Numbered from the stretch's first letter, positions 26,083 through 34,797 are shown. The stretch: DNA of 64,000 nt from Pseudocitrobacter cyperus (GCF_039889165.1 NZ_JAYMYY010000001.1:310001-374000); one strand, 5' to 3'. Program-made: numbers and translations. The notes: a model not told the origin generated them from the sequence alone.

Positions 26083-26159
26083 TGGTGCGTTCGATTGGAC
26101 TCGAACCAACGACCCCCACCATGTCAAGGTGGTGCTCTAACCAACTGAGCTACGAACGC
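26083..26159 (-). tRNA. tRNA-Val (GAC), third in the transcript
   Basis: This gene of 77 nt includes an encoded CCA. The acceptor arms GCGTTCG and CGAACGC pair fully. The D-stem is GCTC/GAGC, and the anticodon loop TTGACAT carries GAC between CCACC and GGTGG. The T-loop is TTCGAGT. It is identical to the first gene of the array. Confidence 0.97.
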
Positions 26160-26163
26160 ATAA

Positions 26164-26240
26164 TGGTGCGTTTAATTGGACTCGAACCAACGACCCCCAC
26201 CATGTCAAGGTGGTGCTCTAACCAACTGAGCTATAAACGC
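26164..26240 (-). tRNA. tRNA-Val (GAC), second in the transcript, variant acceptor stem
   Basis: This gene of 77 nt has the same anticodon and body as its neighbours but with acceptor arms GCGTTTA and TAAACGC. Both sides changed together, so pairing is kept. The spacers to the neighbouring genes are only four bases each. Confidence 0.97.
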
Positions 26241-26244
26241 AAAA

Positions 26245-26321
26245 TGGTGCGTTCGATTGGACTCGAACCAACGACCCCCACCATGTCAAGGTGGTGCTCT
26301 AACCAACTGAGCTACGAACGC
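26245..26321 (-). tRNA. tRNA-Val (GAC), first in the transcript
   Basis: This gene of 77 nt has encoded CCA, acceptor arms GCGTTCG/CGAACGC and anticodon GAC. It is nearest the promoter at 26347-26375. As I remember, E. coli has two tRNA-Val(GAC) genes, valV and valW, at this position before mdtK. Confidence 0.97.
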
Positions 26322-26346
26322 ATTGTTGCCGTGACAACGGGGACGA

Positions 26347-26375
26347 ATATTAGCGACACAGGCGGGATGTGGCAA
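26347..26375 (-). promoter_or_regulatory. Promoter of the tRNA-Val array
   Basis: On the minus strand, TTGCCA (26370-26375) and TAATAT (26347-26352) are exactly 17 bp apart, followed by a TCGTCCCC discriminator. Near-consensus boxes with a GC-rich discriminator are typical of stable-RNA promoters under stringent control. Confidence 0.8.
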
Positions 26376-26517
26376 GGGGAAAATGTGCAATTTCATGTGA
26401 CTGGAGAAGTTTTACGCATATCTGGTGTATTTTTCTGCTGTTAGGGAATATTCGCTAACCAGCCGGTTACAGTGCCGAATCCGGATGACTTCATGATGCA
26501 GACGTTTGTTGAATAGT

Positions 26518-26540
26518 GGAGTGTTATAATATAACATTCC
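26518..26540. promoter_or_regulatory. Zur operator upstream of zinT
   Basis: The site holds the perfect palindrome TGTTATA-A-TATAACA (26522-26536) and over 23 bases differs from the E. coli Zur consensus, as I remember it, at three positions. It lies 30 bases before the zinT start, so zinc repression of zinT is likely. Confidence 0.88.
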
Positions 26541-26569
26541 ATTTTTTTGCAGCAAACGAGGAAAAAATT

Positions 26570-27220
26570 GTGCTGAATCATCTGGGAAAAGTTTCACTGG
26601 CGCTGGCGGTATCGTTAATGAGCGCAGGTGCGTTTGCCCATGGCAATCACAGCCATGGGGTTCCGTTAACGGAAGCGGAGCAAAAGGCTGCGAACGGGAT
26701 TTTTGCCGATCGCGATGTGAAAGACCGTTCGCTTAACGATTGGGAAGGGGTGTGGCAATCGGTAAATGCGTTACTGCTGGCAGGCGATCTTGATCCTGTC
26801 TTCAAACAGAAGGCGGAAAAAGAAACGGGTAAAACAGCCGGTGAAATTAAAGACTATTATCGCAAAGGCTACGCGACGGATATTGATACCATCGGTATTG
26901 AAAACGATGTGATGGAGTTCCACGCTGGCGATAAGGTCAGCGCGTGTCACTATCGCTATGCCGGACATAAAATCCTGACTTACGCGTCAGGCAAAAAGGG
27001 AGTGCGCTATCTTTTTGAGTGTCAGGATGCAGCATCGGATGCGCCAAAATATGTGCAGTTTAGCGACCACACGATAGCCCCGCGCAAATCCGCGCATTTC
27101 CACATTTTCATGGGCAATAAATCTCAGGATGCGCTGTTAGAAGAGATGGATAACTGGCCGACATATTACCCGTGGCAACTGACTACGGCGCAGGTGGTTG
27201 ACGAAATGCTCCATCATTAA
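26570..27220 (+). CDS. zinT: ZinT, periplasmic zinc/cadmium-binding protein
   Basis: ZinT (YodA) binds zinc in the periplasm and helps ZnuABC recruit it under shortage. The protein (216 aa, the E. coli length) has a signal peptide (LAVSLMSAGAFA) and then a His-rich start HGNHSHGVPLTEAEQKAANG. The calycin-like core includes DRSLNDWEGVWQSVN, GVRYLFECQD and the metal-binding HTIAPRKSAHFHIFMG. I chose the GTG at 26570, with GAGGAAA upstream; an in-frame ATG further up lies inside the Zur region. In E. coli K-12 zinT sits elsewhere, so its position beside mdtK differs. Confidence 0.95.
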   Translation: MLNHLGKVSLALAVSLMSAGAFAHGNHSHGVPLTEAEQKAANGIFADRDVKDRSLNDWEGVWQSVNALLLAGDLDPVFKQKAEKETGKTAGEIKDYYRKGYATDIDTIGIENDVMEFHAGDKVSACHYRYAGHKILTYASGKKGVRYLFECQDAASDAPKYVQFSDHTIAPRKSAHFHIFMGNKSQDALLEEMDNWPTYYPWQLTTAQVVDEMLHH

Positions 27221-27252
27221 TGAAAACAGCCGCGGATGCGGCTGTTTGAGTG

Positions 27253-28626
27253 TTATCGCGACGCGCGTTGTAAAATAAGCGTCGCTGGCTGGCGCTGCAA
27301 AAAGCGCATTCTCAACATCATCATAATAGCTGCTGAGGTCAGGCCGATAATAAAGCCCAGCCAGAATCCTGCAGGGCCCATTCTGTCAACAACGATGTCG
27401 GTAAGTGCCAGTACGTATCCGCTCGGTAAACCCAGCACCCAATAGGCGATGAAGGTAATAAAGAAGATGGATCGCGTATCTTTATAACCGCGAAGGATCC
27501 CACTGCCGATCACCTGAATGGAGTCAGAAATCTGGTACAGCGCCGCCAGCAACATCAGTTGCGCGGCAAGCGTTACCACTTCCGGGTTGTCGTTATAAAG
27601 CAACGCGATATGCTCGCGCAGCGAAACGGTGAAAATCGCCGTGATCACCGCCATGCACACGCCAACACCAAGACCTGTCCACGCTGACGTTTGCGCCTCC
27701 AGTGTAGAACCCTGGCCGAGACGGAACCCCACTCGAATTGTGACGGCCGCAGCCAGTGACATAGGCAGAACAAACATCAACGAGCTAAAGTTGAGTGCGA
27801 TCTGGTGGCCTGCGACGTCGACAATACCTAACGGCGATACCAGCAGCGCGACGACGGCAAATAGGGTGACTTCAAAAAACAGCGCCAGTGCGATGGGTAA
27901 ACCCAGTGCAACCAGGCGTTTGAGCACGACAGTATCGGGTTTAATGAAGCGTTCGCTGTTGCGAATATCACGCATTGAACCCGCGTGCTTCACATAATAG
28001 AGCATACTGATGAACATCACCCAATAAACTGCCGCCGTGGCGACGCCACAGCCTACGCCGCCGAGCTCCGGCATGCCGAAATGGCCATAGATAAAGATAT
28101 AGTTCACCGGAATGTTGACCAGCAGGCCAATAAAACCCATTACCATCCCCGGCTTGGTTTTCGCCAGTCCTTCGCACTGGTTACGCGCGACCTGGAAGCA
28201 GAGATAGCCAGGCGCCCCCCAAAGCAGGGCGCGCAAATAGCCGACCGCTTTATCTGCAAGTGCAGGGTCAATATTATGCATTGAGCGGATAATATAGCCC
28301 GCGTTCCACAGTACCACCATAATCAGAATGGAAACCAACCCCGCCAGCCAGAAGCCCTGACTAACCTGCCCGGCAATACGCTCGCGTCGCCCGGAGCCGT
28401 TAAGCTGTGCGATCACCGGCGTCAGCGCCAGCAGCAGGCCGTGACCAAACAGAATCGCTGGCAGCCAAATAGAGGTACCAATGGCGACAGCCGCCATATC
28501 GGTTGCGCTGTAGCCGCCTGCCATCACGGTATCAACAAACCCCATTGCCGTTTGGGCAACCTGCGCGAGAATCACGGGGATAGCCAGAGCCAATAACTGA
28601 CGCGCTTCGCTAAAATACTTCTGCAC
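27253..28626 (-). CDS. mdtK: MdtK, MATE multidrug efflux pump
   Basis: MdtK (NorM/YdhE) exports fluoroquinolones and other cations through the inner membrane by cation antiport. The 457 aa equal E. coli MdtK. About 12 helices are visible. LLALAIPVILAQVAQTAMGF and VDTVMAGGYSATDMAAVAIG form the start of the first MATE half, and MSLAAAVTIRVGFRLGQGS opens the corresponding region of the second half. Its leader holds a short GCCTGAACAGGC inverted repeat of unknown use. It is divergent from ribE, as in E. coli. Confidence 0.97.
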   Translation of the reverse strand: MQKYFSEARQLLALAIPVILAQVAQTAMGFVDTVMAGGYSATDMAAVAIGTSIWLPAILFGHGLLLALTPVIAQLNGSGRRERIAGQVSQGFWLAGLVSILIMVVLWNAGYIIRSMHNIDPALADKAVGYLRALLWGAPGYLCFQVARNQCEGLAKTKPGMVMGFIGLLVNIPVNYIFIYGHFGMPELGGVGCGVATAAVYWVMFISMLYYVKHAGSMRDIRNSERFIKPDTVVLKRLVALGLPIALALFFEVTLFAVVALLVSPLGIVDVAGHQIALNFSSLMFVLPMSLAAAVTIRVGFRLGQGSTLEAQTSAWTGLGVGVCMAVITAIFTVSLREHIALLYNDNPEVVTLAAQLMLLAALYQISDSIQVIGSGILRGYKDTRSIFFITFIAYWVLGLPSGYVLALTDIVVDRMGPAGFWLGFIIGLTSAAIMMMLRMRFLQRQPATLILQRASR

Positions 28627-28862
28627 GTGAACACCTATATTTTTTGTTATTTGAGAGACAGAAAAGCCGCCTGAACAGGCAGCAAGAAGATAATAAAGAG
28701 GATTGCCAGCTATTGTAGCGGGGATTTGCCATTAAGCCAGTCTAAAAATCGTCGACTTTACGCTGAGGCTGGCAACCTGTTTGGGCAACTGTTATTGTTC
28801 GTATCAGAAAATACGGTGTGGGCTGAACCCTCGCCGGAGTGATTATCGAAGGAGTTAAGCGC

Positions 28863-29507
28863 ATGTTTACTGGTATTGTGCAGGGCACGGCAAAAATCGT
28901 GTCCATCGATGAAAAACCGAATTTCCGTACTCACATCGTTGAGTTGCCGGACTACATGCTGGATGGCCTGGAAACGGGCGCATCGGTGGCGCATAACGGC
29001 TGCTGCCTGACCGTCACTGAAATTAAGGGTAATCAGATTAGCTTTGATCTGATGAAAGAGACGCTGCGCATCACCAATCTGGGTGACGTAAACGTGGGTG
29101 ATGTGGTGAACGTTGAACGCGCCGCGAAATTCAGCGATGAAATTGGCGGGCATCTGATGTCGGGCCATATTATGACTACCGCTGAAGTGGCGAAAATAGT
29201 CACCTCGGAAAACAATAAGCAGATCTGGTTTAAAATCCAGGATCCTTCACTGATGAAGTACATTCTGTACAAAGGCTTTATCGGTATTGACGGGATTAGC
29301 CTGACAGTAGGTGAAGTGACGCCGACGCGTTTCTGTGTGCATTTGATTCCGGAAACCCTGCAACGCACGACGCTGGGCGCGAAACGCCTGGGCGATAAAA
29401 TCAATATTGAGATAGACCCGCAGACGCAGGCCGTGGTTGATACGGTAGAGCGTGTACTGGCGGCGAAAGAGGCCGCAGCGATAGCGGCGGCACAGCCTGA
29501 AGTATAA
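28863..29507 (+). CDS. ribE: RibE (RibC), riboflavin synthase alpha subunit
   Basis: This enzyme joins two molecules of 6,7-dimethyl-8-ribityllumazine to make riboflavin. The 214 aa hold two lumazine-binding barrels: the first begins MFTGIVQGTAKI and contains VAHNGCCLTVTEI, the second begins HLMSGHIMTTAEV and contains KGFIGIDGISLTVGEV. I start at 28863 because MFTGIVQ is the invariant family N-terminus; eight upstream codons are not conserved. I saw no FMN riboswitch in the leader. A strong bidirectional terminator follows. Confidence 0.97.
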   Translation: MFTGIVQGTAKIVSIDEKPNFRTHIVELPDYMLDGLETGASVAHNGCCLTVTEIKGNQISFDLMKETLRITNLGDVNVGDVVNVERAAKFSDEIGGHLMSGHIMTTAEVAKIVTSENNKQIWFKIQDPSLMKYILYKGFIGIDGISLTVGEVTPTRFCVHLIPETLQRTTLGAKRLGDKINIEIDPQTQAVVDTVERVLAAKEAAAIAAAQPEV

Positions 29508-29541
29508 AAAAATCCCCCGGCGCATTCCGGGGGATTTTTTT
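29506..29541. terminator. Bidirectional terminator between ribE and cfa
   Basis: ATCCCCCGG (29512-29520) pairs with CCGGGGGAT (29527-29535), flanked by A on the left and T on the right, so both convergent genes can use it. It overlaps the last bases of the cfa coding region. Confidence 0.92.
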
Positions 29542-30688
29542 ATCGTGCAACGCGCAATCCGTTTTCGACTCCGCGAGAGAACACCACCTGCCACAGATGA
29601 ATATCGCGTGCACGAAACGCACCTGCACAGGCATTAAGGTAGTAAGTGAACATCCGCTTGAAGCGCTCAGAATAGTTATCGGCAATTTCCGGCCAGCTCT
29701 GGATAAAACGCTCATGCCAGGCCATCAGCGTCGTATCGTAGTCGGCACCAAAGTTGTGCCAGTCTTCCATCACAAAATGTGGCTCGCTGGCATTGGCAAT
29801 ATGGCGCACGGAGGGCAAACAGCCGTTCGGGAAAATGTATTTATTAATCCACGGATCGACGTTCAGATCGGTACGTTTTGAACCGATGGTATGGAGCAGA
29901 AACAGGCCGTCAGGCTTCAGGTTACGATCCACCACTGAGAAGTAGGTCGCGTAGTTTTTCGGCCCGACGTGCTCAAACATACCGACAGACACGATGCGGT
30001 CAAATTTGTCATCAAGATCGCGATAGTCCTGCAATAAAATGGTGACATCCAGCCCTTCACAACGCTGCTGCGCCATCTTTTGCTGCTCTGCGGAAATCGT
30101 CACGCCTACGACGCTTACGCCGTATTGTTCGGCCATATACTGCGCCAGCCCGCCCCAGCCGCAGCCGATATCGAGCACCCGCATACCGGGTTCTAATTTC
30201 AGCTTTTGACAAATCAGATTAAGTTTCGCCTGCTGAGCCTCTTCAAGCGTTTGCGCCTCTTTCCAGTAACCGCAAGAGTACTGCATGAAGGGATCCAGCA
30301 TACGGCTGAAGAGATCGTTACCGAGATCGTAATGTTCTTTACCCACCATCCAGGCGCGCTTTTTACTTTGAAGATTGAACAGACGAGCAGCGGCGATACG
30401 CAACGTATCTTTTAGATGGCGCGGCAGTTGATTTTCCAGCCCGGCGCGTAGCACTTTGTGAAAAAAGAGATCCAGACGCTCGCATTCCCACCAGCCGTCC
30501 ATATAACTTTCACCCAACCCCAGTGAACCTTCCTGCAAAACACGCTTAAAGAATTGGGGATTTTTCACCTGCAAGTCGGCAGGGCCGTTACCGTTAATTT
30601 CGATGCCCGCCCGGCTTAACAATTCGTTGGTGATGCGGTACCAGTCATCATTCGGTACGCTAACTTCTTCTATACACGATGAGCTCAT
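29540..30688 (-). CDS. cfa: Cfa, cyclopropane-fatty-acyl-phospholipid synthase
   Basis: Cfa adds a methylene group from S-adenosylmethionine to unsaturated membrane lipids, mostly on entry to stationary phase and in acid. The 382 aa equal the E. coli length. The SAM motif is RVLDIGCGWGGLAQYMAEQ near residue 165, followed by VGVTISAEQQKMAQQRC. The C-terminal SERFKRMFTYYLNACAGAFR is highly conserved. I start at the ATG at 30688 (MSSSCIEEVSVP), the family start. In E. coli the message has a long leader bound by the RydC RNA; a 295-bp gap to punC leaves room for this, but I did not verify a pairing site. Confidence 0.97.
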   Translation of the reverse strand: MSSSCIEEVSVPNDDWYRITNELLSRAGIEINGNGPADLQVKNPQFFKRVLQEGSLGLGESYMDGWWECERLDLFFHKVLRAGLENQLPRHLKDTLRIAAARLFNLQSKKRAWMVGKEHYDLGNDLFSRMLDPFMQYSCGYWKEAQTLEEAQQAKLNLICQKLKLEPGMRVLDIGCGWGGLAQYMAEQYGVSVVGVTISAEQQKMAQQRCEGLDVTILLQDYRDLDDKFDRIVSVGMFEHVGPKNYATYFSVVDRNLKPDGLFLLHTIGSKRTDLNVDPWINKYIFPNGCLPSVRHIANASEPHFVMEDWHNFGADYDTTLMAWHERFIQSWPEIADNYSERFKRMFTYYLNACAGAFRARDIHLWQVVFSRGVENGLRVAR

Positions 30689-30983
30689 AGCTTCTCCATC
30701 CGACCCGGTGATCAGAACCTTAAAACAGCGTAGACGCTTTTTTGAGTTTGTGAGAAATCTCACGGATAGCCCGTGAGCCTGCTATCCGACGTAGCACAGA
30801 GGAAGGGAGATTACCCTTGCCGAAATGACCATCCATGGAGAACCGGGAGGCGTCCTCCTCCCGTTAAAAATAATAACGTCTGTAATTATGTGATACGGAT
30901 CCAGTATAGGACGCAAAATCTACTGATTCAATTAAAAATCTTAGCAAACTAATTACGGCTTCATAACATTGATATTTATCATT

Positions 30984-32177
30984 TTATGCGCGAGATGATT
31001 CCTTTGGTGAATCATTTTCGACAATGCGCGCGCCAGCCTGCATCTTGTAGCCGATACCTGCGAGCACAACGGTGGCCACCATCACGCTGGTGGTCGCCAG
31101 CAGAGGTGCGGCAATCAATGATGAAACGACCAGACTGGCGAGGAAGCACAGCCCCAGTTGCAGCGTATTTTGTAAGGCGGCCGCACGCCCGGTAGCCTGC
31201 GGGAATGGGCGCAGAGCGCGGGCGACGACGATAGGATAGATAGCGCCGTTTGCCATTGCCATCACGCAGAACGGGATCAGCAGGGCGGTCAGCGAGACAT
31301 GCGGTGTCAGACCGACGCCCCAGGTGGCAAACACGCTAATGGCGAACAGCATCAACAACCACGGCAGGAGCTTGCCGCCATCCCATTTTTGCAGCGCCGC
31401 GCGGCAGCCGTAGCCGCCTATCAGGAAGGCGATGGTCTGCGGAACATAGCTCAGACCAATGGCTGTCGGGCTGTAACCCATGGCATTGAGGATAAATGGC
31501 GACCCGGTCAGCCAGGCAAAGAAGCTGGCGGAACAGGCGGCGTATATCAACACGTTGCCGCGGTAATCCTGACTGCGCAGCAGCTTCATAAAGGTCAGTT
31601 TGTCCGGGTTTGCGGACACTTTCGGGTGGGCGGGCTTCAGGCGCAGCGCCGGGATCATCAAAATCAGCGTAATGATAAACAGCGTGGTGAAAATAGCCTG
31701 CCACTCGAAGTGATGCAGGATCCAGCTTCCCAGCAGGGGGGCCAGTGCCGGAGAGAGGCCAACCAGCGGCATAATCGTGGCGAAAATACGGTTGATACGC
31801 TGCGCCGGATAGTAGTCTGTGACCATTGCCTGCCAGGTGACAGCCGCTGCGCAGACGCCGACCGCCTGGATAAAACGCAGCACCAGCAGTATGCTGGCAT
31901 CGCGCACCCACAGCATTCCCAGGCAGCCGAAGGCGAAAATCGCCAGGCCTGTTAACAAAATCGGTTTGCGGCCATAACGGTCAGAGAGCGGCCCCCACAG
32001 CAGTTGCGCGATAGCAAATCCGGCAAGGAACAGACTCAGGCTGGCACTGACGGCAGACGCCGGTGTTTGCAAATCGCTCTGAATGGCGGCAAAGGCCGGA
32101 AGATACATATCAGTGGCCAGGAAGCCCAATACGCTCAGGCCCGCCAGCCAGACTAAAAATCCTTTCCCAGGTTGCAT
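30984..32177 (-). CDS. punC: PunC, MFS purine nucleoside transporter
   Basis: PunC (YdhC) is a major facilitator of the Bcr/CflA drug-resistance branch (397 aa, about 12 helices). LSDRYGRKPILLTGLAIFAF is the loop 2-3 signature, preceded by LFLAGFAIAQLLWGP; MPLVGLSPALAPLLGSWIL is the motif C region of antiporters. In E. coli it is reported to promote purine nucleoside use under control of PunR, encoded by the divergent gene here too. The start MQPGKGFLVWLAGLSVLGF aligns with E. coli. The C-terminal tail (ENDSPKESSRA) differs from K-12. Confidence 0.93.
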   Translation of the reverse strand: MQPGKGFLVWLAGLSVLGFLATDMYLPAFAAIQSDLQTPASAVSASLSLFLAGFAIAQLLWGPLSDRYGRKPILLTGLAIFAFGCLGMLWVRDASILLVLRFIQAVGVCAAAVTWQAMVTDYYPAQRINRIFATIMPLVGLSPALAPLLGSWILHHFEWQAIFTTLFIITLILMIPALRLKPAHPKVSANPDKLTFMKLLRSQDYRGNVLIYAACSASFFAWLTGSPFILNAMGYSPTAIGLSYVPQTIAFLIGGYGCRAALQKWDGGKLLPWLLMLFAISVFATWGVGLTPHVSLTALLIPFCVMAMANGAIYPIVVARALRPFPQATGRAAALQNTLQLGLCFLASLVVSSLIAAPLLATTSVMVATVVLAGIGYKMQAGARIVENDSPKESSRA

Positions 32178-32285
32178 AAAAACGCCTTTTCTTGTGTCGG
32201 AAGAGGCTGAGAGTGTAGAGAGTGAAATCTGGCTTGTGAAACGCTAATATTTGCGGCCTGGTTTCAAAAATTTTGTAGGCAGAGC

Positions 32286-33218
32286 ATGTGGTCTGAATAT
32301 TCACTGGAAGTGGTTGATGCCGTTGCGCGTAACGGCAGCTTTAGCGGTGCGGCGAATGAACTGCACCGGGTACCTTCAGCAATCAGTTACACGGTGCGGC
32401 AACTGGAAGAGTGGCTGGCGGTTCCGCTGTTCGAACGCCGTCATCGCGATGTTGAGCTGACGCCTGCGGGGGCGTGGTTTTTGAAAGAAGGGCGTTCTGT
32501 TATCAAAAAAATGCAGATCACTCGTCAGCAGTGCCAGCAAATTGCCAATGGCTGGCGCGGTCAACTGGCCATTGCGGTTGATAATATCGTCAGGCCTGAG
32601 CGCACCCGGCAGATGATTGTCGATTTCTATCGGCACTTCAGTGATGTTGAACTGCTGGTTTATCAGGAAGTGTTCAACGGCGTCTGGGATGCGCTGGCAG
32701 ATGGCCGGGTTGAGCTGGCGATTGGCGCGACGCAGGCGATCCCCGTTGGGGGGCGTTATGCCTTTCGCGATATGGGTATGCTGAGCTGGCAGTGCGTGGT
32801 GGCAAGCCAGCATCCTCTGGCGAAGATGAGCGGGCCATTTAGCGATGATACATTGCGCAACTGGCCTTCGCTGGTGCGTGAGGATACTTCGCGCTCGTTG
32901 CCAAAACGAATCACCTGGCTGCTGGATAACCAGAAACGGGTTGTGGTACCAGACTGGGGCTCTTCAGAGACCTGTTTATCCGCGGGGCTTTGCGTCGGAA
33001 TGGTGCCAGAACATTTTGCGCGTCCGAAGATAGACACGGGCGAGTGGGTGGCACTGGAACTGGAAAACCCTTTTCCGGATGCGGCTTGTTGTCTGACGTG
33101 GCAGCAAAACGATACATCTGTAGCGTTAGGCTGGCTGCTGGACTATCTGGGCGACAGTGAAACGCTGAACAGCGAGTGGCTGCGAACGCCGGAAAATGGC
33201 GTTCGCAGAGAGCCTTAA
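32286..33218 (+). CDS. punR: PunR, LysR-family activator of punC
   Basis: PunR (YdhB) is a LysR-type regulator (310 aa) that activates the divergent punC. The DNA-binding domain is at the N-terminus (LEVVDAVARNGSFSGAANEL; HRVPSAISYTVRQLEEWLAV; PLFERRHRDVELTPAG), with the two-lobed effector domain after it. The 108-bp gap to punC must contain its site; I did not assign it. The last four bases overlap the end of the convergent purR (33215-33218). Confidence 0.94.
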   Translation: MWSEYSLEVVDAVARNGSFSGAANELHRVPSAISYTVRQLEEWLAVPLFERRHRDVELTPAGAWFLKEGRSVIKKMQITRQQCQQIANGWRGQLAIAVDNIVRPERTRQMIVDFYRHFSDVELLVYQEVFNGVWDALADGRVELAIGATQAIPVGGRYAFRDMGMLSWQCVVASQHPLAKMSGPFSDDTLRNWPSLVREDTSRSLPKRITWLLDNQKRVVVPDWGSSETCLSAGLCVGMVPEHFARPKIDTGEWVALELENPFPDAACCLTWQQNDTSVALGWLLDYLGDSETLNSEWLRTPENGVRREP

Positions 33219-34240
33219 CGACGGTAATCGCGGAAGGGGCCGTCGGCGACGGAACGGCGCTCGATGAGGCGCGGATGGACTTCAATCGACTGCGACTCTT
33301 CGCGTTTGCTGACAATTCTGTCCATCAGCATATTAAAGGCGGTTTCCCCGAGGGAGTCTTTAGGCTGGTGGATAGTGGTCAACGCCGGCGTAAAGAAGCG
33401 AGAGTTGCGCACGTTGTCGTAACCAATCAGGGAGATATCCTGCGGGACGCGTAGTCCCATTTCATCAGCGGCGCAGAGCGCACCCATCGCCATGACATCA
33501 CCACCGCAGAAAATGGCCGTCGGACGCGGATTCTGCGAGAGGATTTGCTGCATGGCGCGATAGCCGGATTCAGGCTCGAAATCACCCTGAACGATCCAGT
33601 TGGACGGCACATTAATATGCATCTCTTCCATCGCTTTCATAAAACCGGCCAGGCGGCCCGCACCGGTGTTACGCTCAAGCGGGCCGGGGATGACGCCAAT
33701 TTCGCGGTGGCCACGTTCCACCAGATAACGGCCTGCCATATAGCCACCTTCGAAGGCGTTATCAATGACCGAGTCAGTAAAATCAGCTTTGGCTTCGCCC
33801 CAGTCCATCACCACCATCGGAATATTGCGATACTCTTCCAGCATCTGCAGCAGCGATTCCGGATATTCAGAACACATCACCAGCAGGCCGTCTACGCGCT
33901 TTTGCGCCATCATAGAGAGGTAAGCGCGCTGCTTCTCAAGATTGTTCCAGGCGTTGCCAAGGATCAGGGTATAGCCTTTCTGAAAACAGTTTTTCTCAAC
34001 GGCTTCAATTATTTCAGCGAAGTAGGCCGCTTCACTACTGGTTGCCAACAAACCAATGGATTTGGTGTGATTGACTTTCAGACTACGGGCGACGGCGCTT
34101 GGAGAGTAGTGGAGCTCTTTGATTGCCGCCCATACCGCTTCCCGCGTATCCTCGGCGACAAAGCGCGTCTTGTTAATCACATGTGATACAGTTGTAGTGG
34201 AAACGTTTGCGCGTTTCGCTACATCTTTAATAGTTGCCAT
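33215..34240 (-). CDS. purR: PurR, purine repressor
   Basis: PurR is a LacI-family repressor that binds hypoxanthine or guanine and shuts down purine synthesis genes. The 341 aa match E. coli. The helix-turn-helix is at the very start (ATIKDVAKRANVSTTTVSHV), with the hinge helix SPSAVARSLKV near residue 48. The effector domain includes RYLVERGHREIGVIPGPLE and GYDNVRNSRFFTPALTT. Two PurR sites lie in and before the start of its own gene, indicating self-control as in E. coli. Confidence 0.98.
   Translation of the reverse strand: MATIKDVAKRANVSTTTVSHVINKTRFVAEDTREAVWAAIKELHYSPSAVARSLKVNHTKSIGLLATSSEAAYFAEIIEAVEKNCFQKGYTLILGNAWNNLEKQRAYLSMMAQKRVDGLLVMCSEYPESLLQMLEEYRNIPMVVMDWGEAKADFTDSVIDNAFEGGYMAGRYLVERGHREIGVIPGPLERNTGAGRLAGFMKAMEEMHINVPSNWIVQGDFEPESGYRAMQQILSQNPRPTAIFCGGDVMAMGALCAADEMGLRVPQDISLIGYDNVRNSRFFTPALTTIHQPKDSLGETAFNMLMDRIVSKREESQSIEVHPRLIERRSVADGPFRDYRR
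34197..34212. promoter_or_regulatory. PurR operator inside purR
   Basis: Read on the minus strand it is GCGCAAACGTTTCCAC, close to the consensus ACGCAAACGTTTNCNT. It lies within the first codons of purR, where E. coli purR also has a second operator as I recall. Confidence 0.75.
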
Positions 34241-34283
34241 TCCATCTCACTCCAGACCCGGGCCTGCCCCCGTTCGATTAACT

Positions 34284-34299
34284 ACGAAAACGTTTGCCT
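34284..34299. promoter_or_regulatory. PurR operator upstream of purR
   Basis: On the minus strand it is AGGCAAACGTTTTCGT, one mismatch from the PurR consensus, 44 bases before the purR ATG. With the internal site it would allow self-repression. Confidence 0.85.
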
Positions 34300-34534
34300 T
34301 CACTCACCCTGACGCAATGTTATGAATTGCGGTTCGCCGGGAAAACGACACAGGACGACAGGAGGGGGTCAATGGCCGATACACTTATAAATTAGCGTCG
34401 AATTTTGTCTGATCTTTGGCAAAAGTGGAAGCGCAAAATCGGTTATCGTGTGAAATCAGAGAAGATTTTTGCTATTAAGTGTGCAAAAATGATTTAACTC
34501 ACTTTTGGTGTGGTGATAACAAGGAGAAAAATTG

Positions 34535-34624
34535 ATGAGTACTGAACTGAAGATGTCAATTACCACGACGGTTATTACGCTGGCGCTGATCGTGGCGGCC
34601 GGGCTAACTGCCGTCCTGCATTAA
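34535..34624 (+). CDS. ynhF: YnhF, 29-residue membrane peptide
   Basis: This tiny gene encodes MSTELKMSITTTVITLALIV then AAGLTAVLH, a single-helix membrane protein like E. coli YnhF, which is also 29 aa and also lies between purR and ydhP. AAGGAGAAAA is six bases upstream of the ATG, an excellent ribosome site. In E. coli the peptide is reported to sit in the inner membrane and keep its formyl-Met; its role is unknown. A hairpin follows. Confidence 0.93.
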   Translation: MSTELKMSITTTVITLALIVAAGLTAVLH

Positions 34625-34634
34625 TTCATTTCGC

Positions 34635-34654
34635 AGGGAGAGTTCACTCTCCCT
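34635..34654 (+). terminator. Hairpin after ynhF
   Basis: AGGGAGAG (34635-34642) pairs perfectly with CTCTCCCT (34647-34654) over TTCA. There is no strong T-run, but its position ten bases after the stop suggests the transcript end. Confidence 0.6.
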
Positions 34655-34797
34655 CACTTCAATTCCTCATATCGATTGTTATCACATCAGCAAAACTATT
34701 TTGCTAATTTGTACACTTCTGTTTTTTTGTGATCGATGTCATGCTTTTGCCTTCAGTTGTCACGCCGTCCAGATTTGCGGCAAACCGGAGTCATTGC

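Noticed and set aside
26082..26444. A 120-codon plus-strand frame with three repeated peptide blocks (SIGLEPTTPTMSRWC type)
   Set aside because: It is the complement of three tandem tRNA-Val genes; the repeats are tRNA sequence and not protein.
26083..26569. A prophage or integrative element at the tRNA-Val array
   Set aside because: No integrase, no repeated tRNA 3' fragment apart from the full tRNA copies, and no phage-like genes nearby.
28627..28862. An FMN riboswitch before ribE
   Set aside because: I found none of the conserved FMN-element segments in the 236-base leader; the element is known from ribB, not this gene.
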